From: Pseudomonas putida
GTDB lineage: Bacteria; Pseudomonadota; Gammaproteobacteria; Pseudomonadales; Pseudomonadaceae
Assembly: GCF_030159595.1 (NCBI RefSeq)
Contig: NZ_BSKJ01000002.1
Location: forward strand, 551,881-615,880
Direction: 5' to 3'
DNA length: 64,000 nt
Every line of letters starts with the position of its first letter. Position 1 is the first letter of the stretch. Position numbers and translations under genes: made by a program. Under the pieces are notes generated by a model. That model saw nothing but the letters and a program-made list of their open reading frames with translations, made no database searches and was not told the origin of the DNA. Shown here in pieces: positions 25,103-34,993 of the stretch.

Positions 25103-25975
25103 TCATTCCTCCGCGGCGCTGTGGCGCAGGCGGTTAATACGGTTCTCGCTCCACTGCTTGAGCAGCAGGATGAAGAGCGCCAGGATCAGCAACAGGCTGG
25201 CCACGCTAAAGGCCGCGACGTGGTTGTACTCGTTGTAGAGGATCTCTACATGCAGCGGCAAGGTGTTGGTCACGCCACGAATGTGGCCCGACACCACCGA
25301 CACCGCGCCAAACTCGCCCATGGCCCGTGCAGTACACAGCACCACGCCATAGATCAGGCCCCATTTGATGTTGGGCAAGGTCACATGCCAGAACATCTGC
25401 CAGCCATTGGCACCGAGCAGGCGCGCGGCCTCCTCTTCTTGCGTGCCCTGCTCCTGCATCAGCGGGATCAGCTCACGGGCCACGAACGGCACGGTAACGA
25501 AGATAGTCGCCAGGACGATGCCCGGCAGGGCGAAGACGATCTGGATGTCGTGGTCTTGCAGCCAGGGGCCGAACAGGCCTTGCGCACCGAACATCAGCAC
25601 ATAGACCAGGCCGGCGATGACCGGCGACACCGAGAACGGCAGGTCGATCAGGGTGACCAGGATACTCTTGCCACGGAAGGTGTATTTGCTCACGCACCAG
25701 GCGGCGCTGACACCGAACACCAGGTTCAATGGCACCGAGATGACCACGGCAAGCAGGGTCAGCTTCAGAGCCGACAAGGCATCAGGCTCGAAGATCGCTT
25801 CGAAGAAGGTACCAAAGCCGTTCTTCAGCGCCTGCGATACCACGATCACCAGCGGCAGCAGCAGGAACAGCGCGAACACCAGCCAGCCAAGGCCGATGAG
25901 AATGCGCCGGGAAGTAGCGCTGCCACGGCGGGCGGCGTTGGCGGCGGCGCTTGCACTCAGGGATGAACTGGACAT
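25103..25975 (-). CDS. cysW: Sulfate ABC transporter permease CysW
   Basis: A 290-residue permease with six transmembrane segments and the EAA loop [31 protein letters not shown]. The first 30 residues are Ser/Ala-rich and cytoplasmic. The start MSSSSLSAS at 25975 is preferred to the ATG five codons upstream. It forms a heterodimer with CysT. Confidence 0.94.
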   Translation of the reverse strand: MSSSSLSASAAANAARRGSATSRRILIGLGWLVFALFLLLPLVIVVSQALKNGFGTFFEAIFEPDALSALKLTLLAVVISVPLNLVFGVSAAWCVSKYTFRGKSILVTLIDLPFSVSPVIAGLVYVLMFGAQGLFGPWLQDHDIQIVFALPGIVLATIFVTVPFVARELIPLMQEQGTQEEEAARLLGANGWQMFWHVTLPNIKWGLIYGVVLCTARAMGEFGAVSVVSGHIRGVTNTLPLHVEILYNEYNHVAAFSVASLLLILALFILLLKQWSENRINRLRHSAAEE

Positions 25976-25986
25976 GCCGGCCTCCT

Positions 25987-26805
25987 TCAAGGGGTTTCGA
26001 TGCGGCGCTGCAGCAGGTTGATCAGCAGCAGCAGGATGAAGGAAACCACCAGCATCAGCACGCCGATGGCGGTCGCGCCGGTGTAGTCGTACTGGTCGAG
26101 CTTGACCATGATCAGCAGCGGCAGGATCTCGGTTTTCATCGGCATGTTGCCGGCAATGAAGATCACCGATCCATACTCACCCACGCCACGGGCGAAGGCC
26201 AGGGCAAAACCGGTGAGCCAGGCGGGTAGCAGGGCCGGCGCCAGAATATGCCGGAACACCTGCAGCGGCTTGGCCCCCAGGCAGGCGGCGGCCTCTTCCA
26301 CTTCACGCGGGATGTCGGCCAGTACCGGCTGCACCGTGCGCACCACGAACGGCAAGGTGACGAAGGTCAGCGCCAGGGTGATGCCCAGCGGGGTGTAGGC
26401 GATCTTGAAGCCAAGGTCGGTGGCGAACTGGCCGACCCAGCCCGCAGGCGCGTACAGGGCAGTCAGGGCAATACCGGCAACGGCGGTGGGCAGCGCGAAC
26501 GGCAGGTCGATCATCGCGTCGATGATCTTGCGGCCTGGGAAGGTGTAGCGCACCAGCACCCAGGCCAGCAGGGTGCCGATCACCCCGTTGATGATGGCGG
26601 CGAACAGGGCGGTGCCGAAACTCAGCTTGAGCGCGGCGATCACCCGCGGCGCACTGATGATGTTCCAGAACTGCTCCCAGGTCAGCTGAGAGGCATGAAT
26701 GAACATGGCTGCCAGCGGTATCAGCACGATCAGGCTGAGGTACACCAAGGTGTAGCCCAGCGTCAGCCCGAAGCCGGGTATGACGGGGGAAATACGACGT
26801 GACAT
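25987..26805 (-). CDS. cysT: Sulfate ABC transporter permease CysT (CysU)
   Basis: A 272-residue permease with six membrane segments; the EAA loop is [33 protein letters not shown] and the [18 protein letters not shown] motif is typical of CysT. It lies 11 bp upstream of cysW and 100 bp downstream of sbp. The gap after sbp has dyads (GCCCGG / CCGGGC near 26831-26850 and GGGGC / GCCCC near 26872-26890) that could reduce read-through or stabilise the sbp transcript. Confidence 0.94.
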   Translation of the reverse strand: MSRRISPVIPGFGLTLGYTLVYLSLIVLIPLAAMFIHASQLTWEQFWNIISAPRVIAALKLSFGTALFAAIINGVIGTLLAWVLVRYTFPGRKIIDAMIDLPFALPTAVAGIALTALYAPAGWVGQFATDLGFKIAYTPLGITLALTFVTLPFVVRTVQPVLADIPREVEEAAACLGAKPLQVFRHILAPALLPAWLTGFALAFARGVGEYGSVIFIAGNMPMKTEILPLLIMVKLDQYDYTGATAIGVLMLVVSFILLLLINLLQRRIETP

Positions 26806-26905
26806 AAGTATCCCTGGTTGAACGCACGAAGCCCGGAATCAATCCCGGGCCGGTGCAAGCTTCTGAATCTTGGGGCTGCCTTGCGGCCCCGCTTTTCCCT
26901 GGCGT

Positions 26906-27913
26906 TTACTGTGCCTGATAGATCTGGTCGAACACACCGCCATCATTGAAGAATTTGGGCTGTGCAGTCTTCCAGCCACCGAAGTCCTTGTCGATGGTTA
27001 CCAGGTCCAGTTTCGGGAATTGCTTACCAAATTCGGCAGCGACCTTCTCGTCACGCGGGCGGTAGAAGTTCTCGGCGGCAATTTTCTGCCCGGCCGGGCT
27101 GTACAGGTGCTTGAGGTATTCGGTGGCAATGTCGGTATTGCCCTTCTTCTCGGCGTTCTTGTCCACCACTGCCACTGGCGGCTCAGCCAGGATCGACAGA
27201 GACGGCACGACGATGTCGAACTTGTCGGCACCCCCGTCTTCCTTCAGCGCCAGGAAGGCTTCGTTTTCCCAGGCCAGCAACACGTCGCCCTGGCCGTTGT
27301 TGACGAAGGTGATGGTCGAGCCACGGGCGCCGGTGTCCAGCACCGGTACATGCTTGAACAGCTCCTGCACATAGGCCTTGGCCTTGTCTTCGCTACCGCC
27401 GGCTTTCAGGCCATAGGCCCAGGCCGCCAGGAAGTTCCAACGCGCACCGCCAGACGTTTTAGGGTTGGGCGTGATGACCGAAACGTCCTTCTTGATCAGG
27501 TCGCCCCAGTCCTTGATGCCTTTCGGGTTGCCCTTGCGCACCAGGAACACGATCGTCGAGGTGTACGGGGTGCTGGCATCCGGCAGGCGGGTCTGCCAGT
27601 TGTCCGGCAAGGTCTTGCCGAGCTTGGCCACTTCGTCGATGTCACCGGCCAGGGCCAGGGTCACCACGTCGGCGCGCAGGCCGTCGATCACCGCACGGGC
27701 CTGCTTGCCCGAGCCGCCGTGGGATTGCTGGATCTTCACCTTGTCGCCCGGGTGGGCCTGCTGCCAGTGCTTGATGAACTCGGCGTTGTACTGCTGGTAC
27801 AGCTCGCGGGTCGGGTCGTAGGACACGTTCAGCAGTTCGTAGTCCTTGGCGATGGCGGAACCGGCAAAAACAGCACTGGCCAGGGCGGCGAGCGCATAAC
27901 GGCGGATGGACAT
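26906..27913 (-). CDS. sbp: Sulfate-binding periplasmic protein
   Basis: A 335-residue periplasmic binding protein with a Sec signal peptide ([22 protein letters not shown]). Signatures include [20 protein letters not shown], the [18 protein letters not shown] sulfate-contact motif and [18 protein letters not shown]. It delivers sulfate to CysTWA. The start at 27913 follows GGGAG; an upstream ATG seven codons earlier would disrupt the signal peptide. It follows oscA by 48 bp. Confidence 0.95.
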   Translation of the reverse strand: MSIRRYALAALASAVFAGSAIAKDYELLNVSYDPTRELYQQYNAEFIKHWQQAHPGDKVKIQQSHGGSGKQARAVIDGLRADVVTLALAGDIDEVAKLGKTLPDNWQTRLPDASTPYTSTIVFLVRKGNPKGIKDWGDLIKKDVSVITPNPKTSGGARWNFLAAWAYGLKAGGSEDKAKAYVQELFKHVPVLDTGARGSTITFVNNGQGDVLLAWENEAFLALKEDGGADKFDIVVPSLSILAEPPVAVVDKNAEKKGNTDIATEYLKHLYSPAGQKIAAENFYRPRDEKVAAEFGKQFPKLDLVTIDKDFGGWKTAQPKFFNDGGVFDQIYQAQ

Positions 27914-27961
27914 GGTGAAGCTCCCGATTGGCATTTTTCTAATTTTGGATGTGAGGTGCGA

Positions 27962-28144
27962 TCAGCCGGACTTGTTGCCGGGCTGTTGCAGGCGGAACTT
28001 CTCCTTACGCTCGATCTGTACGACCTGAGCGTTGTGCACGGTGATCTCCACCGCACCAAATCGCAGGTCGCGCAGGGCGCTCTGGATTTCACGCAGAATG
28101 GTGGCTTCGTCCTGACCGTCGATGCTACGCAGAGATGCACTCAT
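27962..28144 (-). CDS. oscA: Sulfur-starvation response protein OscA (YezD/DUF2292)
   Basis: A 60-residue protein, MSASLRSIDGQDEATILREI followed by a DLRFGAVEITVHNAQVVQIERKEKFRL core, matching the DUF2292/YezD small-protein family. In pseudomonads OscA is described as needed for organosulfur use and oxidative stress under sulfur limitation, and lies directly upstream of sbp as here. The ATG at 28144 with GGAG upstream defines the start; a longer open frame adds 23 unlikely residues. First gene of the operon. Confidence 0.88.
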   Translation of the reverse strand: MSASLRSIDGQDEATILREIQSALRDLRFGAVEITVHNAQVVQIERKEKFRLQQPGNKSG

Positions 28145-28212
28145 GCTCGTTCTCCTTGGAGTGAGGGTGCCGGGCAGAGGTTTGAAGGGGATTTGCGCCT
28201 GGCTTGAGGGCA

Positions 28213-28256
28213 ATAGTAGTGAGGCGGAGTTATTCTTAAAAATACTGTTTAAGAAT
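28213..28256 (-). promoter_or_regulatory. oscA-sbp-cys promoter/operator region
   Basis: A 9-bp inverted repeat ATTCTTAAA (28232-28240) / TTTAAGAAT (28248-28256) ends, on the gene's strand, in GAATAAC (28229-28235). TACTAT at 28213-28218, ten bases further, fits a -10 hexamer. The operator would overlap the -35 region, the usual arrangement for a LysR-type activator such as CysB. The core is shared with the tonB upstream element. Regulator identity is inferred. Confidence 0.55.
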
Positions 28257-28302
28257 GTTTATATAACCAAATTCAAGATACTTTCTTGAAGGCAACAGAA
28301 GG

Positions 28303-28382
28303 CCCTGTGGGAGCGGGTTCACCCGCGAATGCGGCGGTAAATGCACCATCGCATTCGCGGGTAAACCCGCTCCCACAGGGTC
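28303..28382. repeat. REP doublet (REPIN)
   Basis: Two inverted REP arms (GTGGGAGCGGGTTCACCCGC and TTCGCGGGTAAACCCGCTCC) with a central GCATTCGC / GCGAATGC extension, so the whole 75 bp can fold into one long cruciform. It lies between the RND efflux gene end and the oscA promoter. Confidence 0.92.
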
Positions 28383-28393
28383 CGAGTAAGGCT

Positions 28394-31300
28394 TCAGTTT
28401 TGTTTTTGCGGCTCGCGGATCTTGTACCAGGCCACATACAAGGCCGGCAGGAACAGCAGCGTCAGCAGGGTGGCCACGATGATCCCGCCAATCATGGCGT
28501 AGGCCATCGGCCCCCAGAACACTTCGCGGGCAATCGGGATCATGCCCAGGCTCGCCGCCGCCGCCGTCAGCAGAATCGGCCGGCGCCGGTGGTTGGTAGC
28601 CTCCACCACCGCGTCCCACGGCGAGAAGCCCTGGGCCTCGAACTCGTCGATCTGGGTCACCAGGATCACCGAGTTACGAATGATGATGCCCGCCAACGCG
28701 AGGATGCCAAGGATCGCGACAAAGCCCATCGGCGTGCCTGTCGGCACCAGCGCGATGATCACGCCGATCAGCCCCAGCGGCGCCACACTCACCACCAGGA
28801 ACAGCTTCTGCACGCTGTGCAGCTGGATCATCAGGAAGGTGGCCATCAGGAACAGCATCAACGGAATCACCTTGCGGATCGGCCCTTGCGCCTTGGCGCT
28901 CTCCTCCACCGTACCGCCGGTGGCCACTTCGAAGCCCACCGGCAGCTTGCTGGCGAATTCGTCGATCTTCGGCTTCAGCTGGGCCACCAGGTCGGTGGGC
29001 TGGATGTCGCCATTGACCGAAGCCTTGATGGTGATGGTCGGTTTGCGGTCCCGGCGCCACACCAGCGGCTGCTCCAGCTCATAACGCACCGTGGCGAACG
29101 ACAGCAATGGGATCGAAGTGCCGTTGGGCGTGAGGATCTGCAGGTTTTGCAGGGTATCAGGCGAGCCGCGCTCGCTGTCTTCGGCACGGGCCACCACGTT
29201 GACCAGGTAGATGTTGTCGTTGACCTGGGTGATCTGCACACCGCTGACGATGCTGTTCATCACATTGGCCACGTCTTCCGACGACAGCCCCAGCTGGCGT
29301 GCCTTGTCCTGGGCGATTTCCACCCGCAGTACCTTACCCGGCTCGTTCCAGTCGTAGATCATCTCGCCGATGTGCTCGTTCTGGTCGAGCAAGGTGGCCA
29401 GTTCGATGGCGTGTTTGCGCACCTCGTCGATGTTGCCACCACTGACCCGATACTGGATCGGCCGCCCTACCGGCGGGCCCATTTCCAGCGACTGTACGTT
29501 GGTGCCGATGCCGACGAACTCTTCATGCAGGATCTTCTGCAAGCGATCCATCATGGCCTGACGCTCTTCGAAGCCTTTGCTGACGATCACCAACTGCGCG
29601 TAGTACGGGTTCTGCAATTGTTGATCGAGGGGCAGGTAGAAACGAATAGCCCCCTGGCCGATGTAGGTGCTCCAGCGAACCAGGTCTGGGTCATCCTTGA
29701 TCCGTGCCTCGAAGCGGTCGACCACCTTGCGCGTCTCCTCGATCGAGGCGTTTTGCGGCAGGTTGAGGTCGACCAGGATTTCCGGGCGGTCCGAGGACGG
29801 GAAGAACTGGTTCTGCACAAAACGCTCACAGAAAATGGCTAGCACGAACAACAGCACGGTACCGATGATGGTCAACCAGCGGTTGCGCATGCACCACAGC
29901 AGGCCATGTTCGAAGGCCTTGCCCAGGCGGCCAGGCTCGGCTTCATGGGGTTTGACCTTGCTGCTAAGGATGTGTACGCCCAGCACGGGCGCGAAGAACA
30001 CCGCCACCACCCACGACACGATCAGCGCCACGGCAATCACGGCAAACAGGGTGTAGGTATACTCACCGGCCGAACTGGCGTTCAGGCCGATCGGCACGAA
30101 ACCGGCCACAGTCACCAGGGTGCCGGTCAGCATGGGGAAGGCTGTGGAGGTGTAGGCAAAGGTTGCCGCCTGCTCCTTGCTTTCGCCCATCTCCAGCCGC
30201 GTGACCATCACCTCCACGGTGATCATCGCATCGTCTACCAGCAGGCCAAGCGCAATGATCAGGGCGCCCAGCGAAATCCGCTGCATGGTGATGCCGCTGT
30301 ACTCCATGAACACGAACACCATGGCCAGCACCAGCGGGATCGAGCAGGCCACCACCAGGCCTGCGCGCACGCCCAGGCTGATGAAGCTCACCCCCAGTAC
30401 GATCACCACGGCTTCGAACAACGCGCTGGTGAAGCCGCCGACAGCCTGCTTCACCACCACCGCCTGGTCCGACACGGTGTGTACCCCAACCCCTACCGGC
30501 AAGTCCTCGACCACTTTGTCCATGCGCTTTTTCAGCGCCGCACCGAACACCTGGATGTTGCCACCCGCCTTCATGCCGATGGCCAGCCCAAGCGCAGTCT
30601 GGCCGTTGTAGCGGAACATGGGTGACGGCGGGTCGACATACCCGCGTTCGATATCAGCAATATCCGCCAGGCGGAAGAAGCGGTCATTGATGCGCAGGTT
30701 GACCGTTTCCAGGTCTTTTTCCGAGGCGAACTGCCCGGTAGTGCGCACCGAAATGCGCTCGGGGCCCGCCTCGATCACGCCGGCCGGGGTCACGGCGTTC
30801 TGCGATTGCAAGGCCTGCATGACCTGGCGCTGGTCAATGCCCAGCGCGGCCAGCTTGCGGGTAGAGAAGTTCAGGTACAGCACTTCATCCTGGGTACCGA
30901 TCAACTCGATCTTGCCAATATTGGGAACATCGCGGACCTCAGCCCTGGCTTGCTCCACATAATCGCGCAACTGGCGCAGGGTAAGGCCATCGGAGGTAAA
31001 GGCGTAGATCGAGCCGAATACATCACCGAATTCGTCGTTGAACGCAGGCCCCTGGATGCCCTGAGGGAACTGGCCGCGAATGTCCTGGATCTTCTTGCGC
31101 ACCTGGTACCAGATATCCGGGATGTCCTTGGCCTTGGTGGTGTCGCGCAGGTACACATAGACCGTGGACTCACCCGGCCGGGTATAGCTTTTGGTGTAAT
31201 CGAGGGAGTCGAGCTCTTCGAGCTTCTTTTCGATGCGGTCGGTGACCTGGTACAGCGTCTCGTCCTGGGTTGCGCCTGGCCAACGGGTCTGGATCACCAT

Positions 31301-31444
31301 GGTCTTGATGGTGAACGACGGGTCTTCCTCACGGCCCAGGTTGAAATAGGAAAAAATCCCCATCAGCAAGCCAACGAACATCAGGTACCAGACGAAGGAT
31401 TGATGCTTGAGTGCCCAATCGGACAGGTTGAAGCTTCCTTTCAT
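28394..31444 (-). CDS. RND efflux transporter permease (TriC-like)
   Basis: A 1016-residue inner-membrane RND pump with 12 transmembrane helices and two large periplasmic loops. The TM4 charged residues are in IIALGLLVDDAMITVEVMV, and the N-terminus is WALKHQSFVWYLMFVGLLMG. Length, the acidic periplasmic loops and the pairing with two membrane-fusion lipoproteins match TriC of the triclosan efflux system TriABC of P. aeruginosa rather than AcrB/MexB. No outer-membrane channel gene is in the operon, as for triABC, which uses the separately encoded OpmH. The substrate range is not readable. Confidence 0.9.
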   Translation of the reverse strand: MKGSFNLSDWALKHQSFVWYLMFVGLLMGIFSYFNLGREEDPSFTIKTMVIQTRWPGATQDETLYQVTDRIEKKLEELDSLDYTKSYTRPGESTVYVYLRDTTKAKDIPDIWYQVRKKIQDIRGQFPQGIQGPAFNDEFGDVFGSIYAFTSDGLTLRQLRDYVEQARAEVRDVPNIGKIELIGTQDEVLYLNFSTRKLAALGIDQRQVMQALQSQNAVTPAGVIEAGPERISVRTTGQFASEKDLETVNLRINDRFFRLADIADIERGYVDPPSPMFRYNGQTALGLAIGMKAGGNIQVFGAALKKRMDKVVEDLPVGVGVHTVSDQAVVVKQAVGGFTSALFEAVVIVLGVSFISLGVRAGLVVACSIPLVLAMVFVFMEYSGITMQRISLGALIIALGLLVDDAMITVEVMVTRLEMGESKEQAATFAYTSTAFPMLTGTLVTVAGFVPIGLNASSAGEYTYTLFAVIAVALIVSWVVAVFFAPVLGVHILSSKVKPHEAEPGRLGKAFEHGLLWCMRNRWLTIIGTVLLFVLAIFCERFVQNQFFPSSDRPEILVDLNLPQNASIEETRKVVDRFEARIKDDPDLVRWSTYIGQGAIRFYLPLDQQLQNPYYAQLVIVSKGFEERQAMMDRLQKILHEEFVGIGTNVQSLEMGPPVGRPIQYRVSGGNIDEVRKHAIELATLLDQNEHIGEMIYDWNEPGKVLRVEIAQDKARQLGLSSEDVANVMNSIVSGVQITQVNDNIYLVNVVARAEDSERGSPDTLQNLQILTPNGTSIPLLSFATVRYELEQPLVWRRDRKPTITIKASVNGDIQPTDLVAQLKPKIDEFASKLPVGFEVATGGTVEESAKAQGPIRKVIPLMLFLMATFLMIQLHSVQKLFLVVSVAPLGLIGVIIALVPTGTPMGFVAILGILALAGIIIRNSVILVTQIDEFEAQGFSPWDAVVEATNHRRRPILLTAAAASLGMIPIAREVFWGPMAYAMIGGIIVATLLTLLFLPALYVAWYKIREPQKQN

Positions 31445-32508
31445 TGCGCATCCTCGTCGAAGGTGACCTTTTGGCCAGGCTTCAGGCTGTTCACACCTGC
31501 GGTAACGACGCGCTCACCGGGCTGCACGCCCGACGTCAGCACGATGCTGTCGGCGGTACGTTCGATCAGCGCCACGTCACGGGTTGCCACGGTCTTCTGC
31601 TGCGTGTCGATCACCCATACCTGGGTTTTGCCGTCACGTTCCAGCAAGGCGCTCGCGGGCAACTCGCTGCGTGGGGTCACTTCCGAGCTCAAGGTCACGC
31701 TGATGGCGGTGCCCAGGTGGAACGCCGCCGGTGTGCTGGCCAGGGTCAGGCGGGCGCGTCGGGTGCGGGTGGTGGCGTCGGCCTGGGGTTCCAGCTCGCG
31801 CAGGCTGGCCGTGGTGTTGATGGTCGGGTCCAGTTGCGAGGCCACGGTAAAGGTCAGGCCCTGGCTCAACTGCTCGGCCAGGCCGATCGGCAGGTCGATC
31901 ACCGCTTCCTTCACATCCGGCCTGGCCAGGGTTACCACGGCCTGGCCGGCGGTGACGGTTTGCCCGGCTTCGGCCTGCCAGGCGGTGATCACGGCAGCGT
32001 GGTCGGTTCGCAAGGTGCTGTAGTCAAGCTGGTCACGCGCCTGGCTGAGCGCCGAGCGCGCCTGTTCCAGCGCCGCGCTGGTGGTTTTCAGGTTGGTCTG
32101 GGCGATATCCAGCTGGGCCTGGGCGCCTACCCCACGGTCGTACAGTTGCTGCTGGCGGCGGGCATCGGCCTGGGCGTTGATCCATTGGGCCTGCACCTTG
32201 GCCAGGTCGCCTTCGGCAGCACGCAGCTGGTTTTGCTGGTCGGTCGGGTCGAGGGTGGCCAAGGTATCGCCCGGTTTCACCTGGGCGCCCACATCCAGCC
32301 AACGCCGGGCGATACGCCCGGAAACCCGAAAGCCCAGTGTGCTTTCAAAGCGCGCCTGAATGCTGCCGGCAAAACGCCCCAGTTGCGACTGCACCTGGGG
32401 TTCTACCTTGACCGACAACACAGGCCGAATCGGCTCTGGCGCCTCGTCCTCGCTGCTGCACCCCACCAGCAGCACGCCAGCCGACAGCATCAGCAGCAGG
32501 CGCTTCAT
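31441..32508 (-). CDS. RND efflux periplasmic adaptor lipoprotein (TriB-like)
   Basis: A 355-residue membrane-fusion protein with a lipoprotein signal (SAGVLLVGC, Cys17). It has the lipoyl/barrel-sandwich halves (SGRIARRWLDVGAQVKPGDTLATLDPTDQ and DHAAVITAWQAEAGQTVTAGQAVVTL) on either side of an alpha-helical hairpin (about 90-160, Gln/Ala-rich). Stop and start codons overlap by 4 bp with both neighbours, so it is translationally coupled within a three-gene operon. Confidence 0.9.
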   Translation of the reverse strand: MKRLLLMLSAGVLLVGCSSEDEAPEPIRPVLSVKVEPQVQSQLGRFAGSIQARFESTLGFRVSGRIARRWLDVGAQVKPGDTLATLDPTDQQNQLRAAEGDLAKVQAQWINAQADARRQQQLYDRGVGAQAQLDIAQTNLKTTSAALEQARSALSQARDQLDYSTLRTDHAAVITAWQAEAGQTVTAGQAVVTLARPDVKEAVIDLPIGLAEQLSQGLTFTVASQLDPTINTTASLRELEPQADATTRTRRARLTLASTPAAFHLGTAISVTLSSEVTPRSELPASALLERDGKTQVWVIDTQQKTVATRDVALIERTADSIVLTSGVQPGERVVTAGVNSLKPGQKVTFDEDAQ

Positions 32509-33593
32509 AGCTCACCCCCTTGGGCCTTGGCGTCGATCTTCTGCACCTGCATGCCGGGGTGCAGCAACTGGCCGCCATTGACCACCACGGTCTCGCCGCC
32601 TTTCAGGCCGCTGGCGACCACGATCTTGCCGGTGAGGTAACGGCTGACCTCGACCTTGCGCAGTTCAACCTTGTCGCCCTCGCCCACCACCCATACGGCA
32701 GGCTCATGCAGGGCTTTTGTCAGTGCCGACCACGGCAGCTCGACGCTGGGCCGGCCCTGGGCATTGGTGGTGGCGGTGACCGGTGCGCCCAACTGCATGC
32801 CCGCGGGCACATCTTTCAGGCCTACCTTGACCTGCACCGTGCCGCTTTGCGCCGATACCGTGGGGGTGATTTCACGCACGAAGCCATGTGCCTGGACCTT
32901 GGGGTTGTCCAGCAGGCTGACGATCACCCCGGCATCGCTGGGCGGCGCCACCAGCAGCGATTCGTACACGTTGAACACCGCATCGCGGTCGCCATCGGTG
33001 GCCAGGCTGAAGATGGGCATGGTGGCCTGCACCACCTGGCCCACTTCGGCCTGGCGTTCGGTGATTACCCCAGCGGCCTCGGAGACCAGTGTGGTGTAGC
33101 TGAGCTGTTCGTTGGCGTTGGCCAGTTGCGCCTGGGCGGCCTTGAGCGCGCTCTGGTTGCTGCGCAGCGCGGCTTCAGCGGAGTCGTATTCACTCTGGCT
33201 GGTGTAACCCTTGGGCAGCAGCTTTTGCTGGCGCACAAAGGCGGCGCTGGTCTGGGTGACCCGCGCCTGGGCGGCGAACACCTCGGCCTTGGCCGAGTCG
33301 ACGTTGTTTTGCAGGTCTTTCGGGTCCAGCCGCGCCAGCACCTGGTTGGCCTTGACGTGGTCGCCCACATCGACGCTGCGCGAAATGATCTTGCCGCCCA
33401 CACGGAACGACAGGTCAGTCTGCACCCGCGCTTGCACATCGCCCGTCAGGGTGACCCTGGCAGCGAAATCGGTGGGTTGAACCTGTTGCACACCAACCCG
33501 AGGCAGCGTCTCGGGGAACTCTTCCTTGCTACAGCCGGTGAGCACGTACAGCAGCCCCAGGCAAATGACCGACAGCGGACGCACCAACGCCAT
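32505..33593 (-). CDS. RND efflux periplasmic adaptor lipoprotein (TriA-like)
   Basis: A 362-residue membrane-fusion protein, first gene of the Tri-type operon. Lipoprotein signal LLYVLTGC; barrel-sandwich half-motifs GGKIISRSVDVGDHVKANQVLARLDPKDL and SEAAGVITERQAEVGQVVQATMPIF flank a helical hairpin. The start at 33593 has GGAG; an in-frame ATG seven codons upstream is less likely. Two different adaptors in one operon is the diagnostic feature of TriAB-type systems, where both are needed to assemble the pump. Confidence 0.9.
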   Translation of the reverse strand: MALVRPLSVICLGLLYVLTGCSKEEFPETLPRVGVQQVQPTDFAARVTLTGDVQARVQTDLSFRVGGKIISRSVDVGDHVKANQVLARLDPKDLQNNVDSAKAEVFAAQARVTQTSAAFVRQQKLLPKGYTSQSEYDSAEAALRSNQSALKAAQAQLANANEQLSYTTLVSEAAGVITERQAEVGQVVQATMPIFSLATDGDRDAVFNVYESLLVAPPSDAGVIVSLLDNPKVQAHGFVREITPTVSAQSGTVQVKVGLKDVPAGMQLGAPVTATTNAQGRPSVELPWSALTKALHEPAVWVVGEGDKVELRKVEVSRYLTGKIVVASGLKGGETVVVNGGQLLHPGMQVQKIDAKAQGGEL

Positions 33594-33886
33594 GCTGGCT
33601 CCTTGCTTGCGCACAAATGATTTGTGGGATGCGACTGTCAGCGTAGTTCAGGGTTGGCTAAAGGCACAGACGAGAGCCATACCTATTTTTAGAATGGAGC
33701 ACCTTGGGTGGATACACTGTTAGAGAATAGTCTCTGACAGGAAAAGGACCCTTCCCGATCGTTGACAATGAATGTGAGACAAGCAATCGGATAAAAAACT
33801 AGTAAAAATGCCAGTTTCCGCAAACACGCAGCTTGAATAATAATCCGAAGCTTGTACAGAACGCCCAGCAACCAAGGATAATTTAC

Positions 33887-34792
33887 ATGAAACTATTTTA
33901 TCGAACCAACCAGAAGCTGGCCACCACAATTAATGACTCAGGCTCCCACTCCTTTCTCTCAACCCAAAGCGGTAATCATGCAGAAATTGAAACAGTAGCC
34001 AATAACACCCTCACATCCATTCTTGCTACTGACAACGCCCTCTCTGTACTTACCGCCAAAACTTGCAATGATGAAAAATCGCTTGCATTTTCCTGCTATG
34101 GACATGTCGCCAACGATATTCCGCCAACGCTTATGACCTTGTTCACCGGCGAGCGTTTTGACTGGAATATAGATACCTATCACCTCGGTAGTGGCCGCAG
34201 ACTTTACAACCCCAAACTCATGCGTTTCTATTCTCCCGATCAATGGAGCCCATTCGGACGGGGCGGCCTAAATGCATACGCTTACTGCTCAGGTGACCCG
34301 GTAAATCTTTCAGATCACTCTGGGGAAGCCGGCGTTTTCAACCTGGTAGCCAGAAGGAAAAATCCAACGATTTCAAAGCGCCCTAATATAGAACGACACC
34401 CGATTAAAAATGTACCCGTCAGCTGGGGAGAAGACACAATAAAAACCTTCAAGTCCAGTGAAAAAATCTCCTCGCAAAAACTTAAATCCACTACCCCCTC
34501 AAACAGCATATTGAAACCAAGCATCCAACAAGACGTGGTTGCTTCTCCGAAAAAAACGTCCACTTCAGAATACTCAAATGGAAACGAACACATTGAAGAC
34601 ACCTACTATAAAGCATTAGCATTTCTTAGAAAAAACGCTGAAGCTATAAAAGCTCTTCCCGCAGATAACAAACGAGTCCTTGAGTTCATAAAAGTCCAAA
34701 ACAAATCAAAAAACCTCCGCACAGAAATTTATCGTTCGCAAAATAGTAGAGACGATGCCGCGCAGGATTTAGCGCCACCAAAACCACAGTGA
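33887..34792 (+). CDS. Orphan RHS repeat-associated core domain protein
   Basis: A 301-residue protein. The middle has the Rhs-associated core motif LGSGRRLYNPKLMRFYSPDQWSPFGRGGLNAYAYCSGDPVNLSDHSG (about 121-167), which in large Rhs/YD-repeat toxins sits right before the variable toxin tip. No YD repeats precede it; the 100 N-terminal residues and the Lys/Ser/Thr-rich C-terminus are unlike neighbours. The gene is clearly AT-richer than its surroundings, suggesting horizontal origin. An AAGGA ribosome site precedes the ATG at 33887. No secretion signal or same-strand immunity gene is evident. Small stand-alone Rhs-core proteins are common in P. putida, with unknown function. Confidence 0.8.
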   Translation: MKLFYRTNQKLATTINDSGSHSFLSTQSGNHAEIETVANNTLTSILATDNALSVLTAKTCNDEKSLAFSCYGHVANDIPPTLMTLFTGERFDWNIDTYHLGSGRRLYNPKLMRFYSPDQWSPFGRGGLNAYAYCSGDPVNLSDHSGEAGVFNLVARRKNPTISKRPNIERHPIKNVPVSWGEDTIKTFKSSEKISSQKLKSTTPSNSILKPSIQQDVVASPKKTSTSEYSNGNEHIEDTYYKALAFLRKNAEAIKALPADNKRVLEFIKVQNKSKNLRTEIYRSQNSRDDAAQDLAPPKPQ

Positions 34793-34804
34793 TTGATCGA
34801 ACAC

Positions 34805-34820
34805 AGCCCCGTCGGGGGCT
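34805..34820 (+). terminator. Weak hairpin after the RHS gene
   Basis: AGCCCC / GGGGCT stem with a 4-nt loop just downstream of the RHS stop codon. It has no T-run (ATAACC follows), so it may be a weak terminator or RNA stabiliser. Confidence 0.4.
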
Positions 34821-34952
34821 ATAACCAAACCAGCATAATTACACATGCATAAAGGATCATTGGAAGGGGTCAGCTCGGTAATTTCAGCGTCTGAGCGGGC
34901 CTCTTCCCGGCCCGCCTTCGAAAGATGCTCGCCGGCCTCACGCCTCTGCTTT

Positions 34953-34990
34953 TCCTGTGGATGTGGGCGTGCCCGCGAAGAGGCCAGAAC
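34953..34990. repeat. Decayed REP sequence
   Basis: CTGTGGATGTGGGCGTGCCC followed by GCGAAGAGGCC is recognisable as the right half of a REP arm (GTGGGAGCGGGCTTGCCCGCGAAGAGGCC), with several substitutions and a missing partner arm. Confidence 0.55.
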
Positions 34991-34993
34991 AGG

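Noticed and set aside
26870..28207. 445-codon open frame antisense to sbp and oscA
   Set aside because: Shadow of sbp (a well-supported gene); no homologous features.
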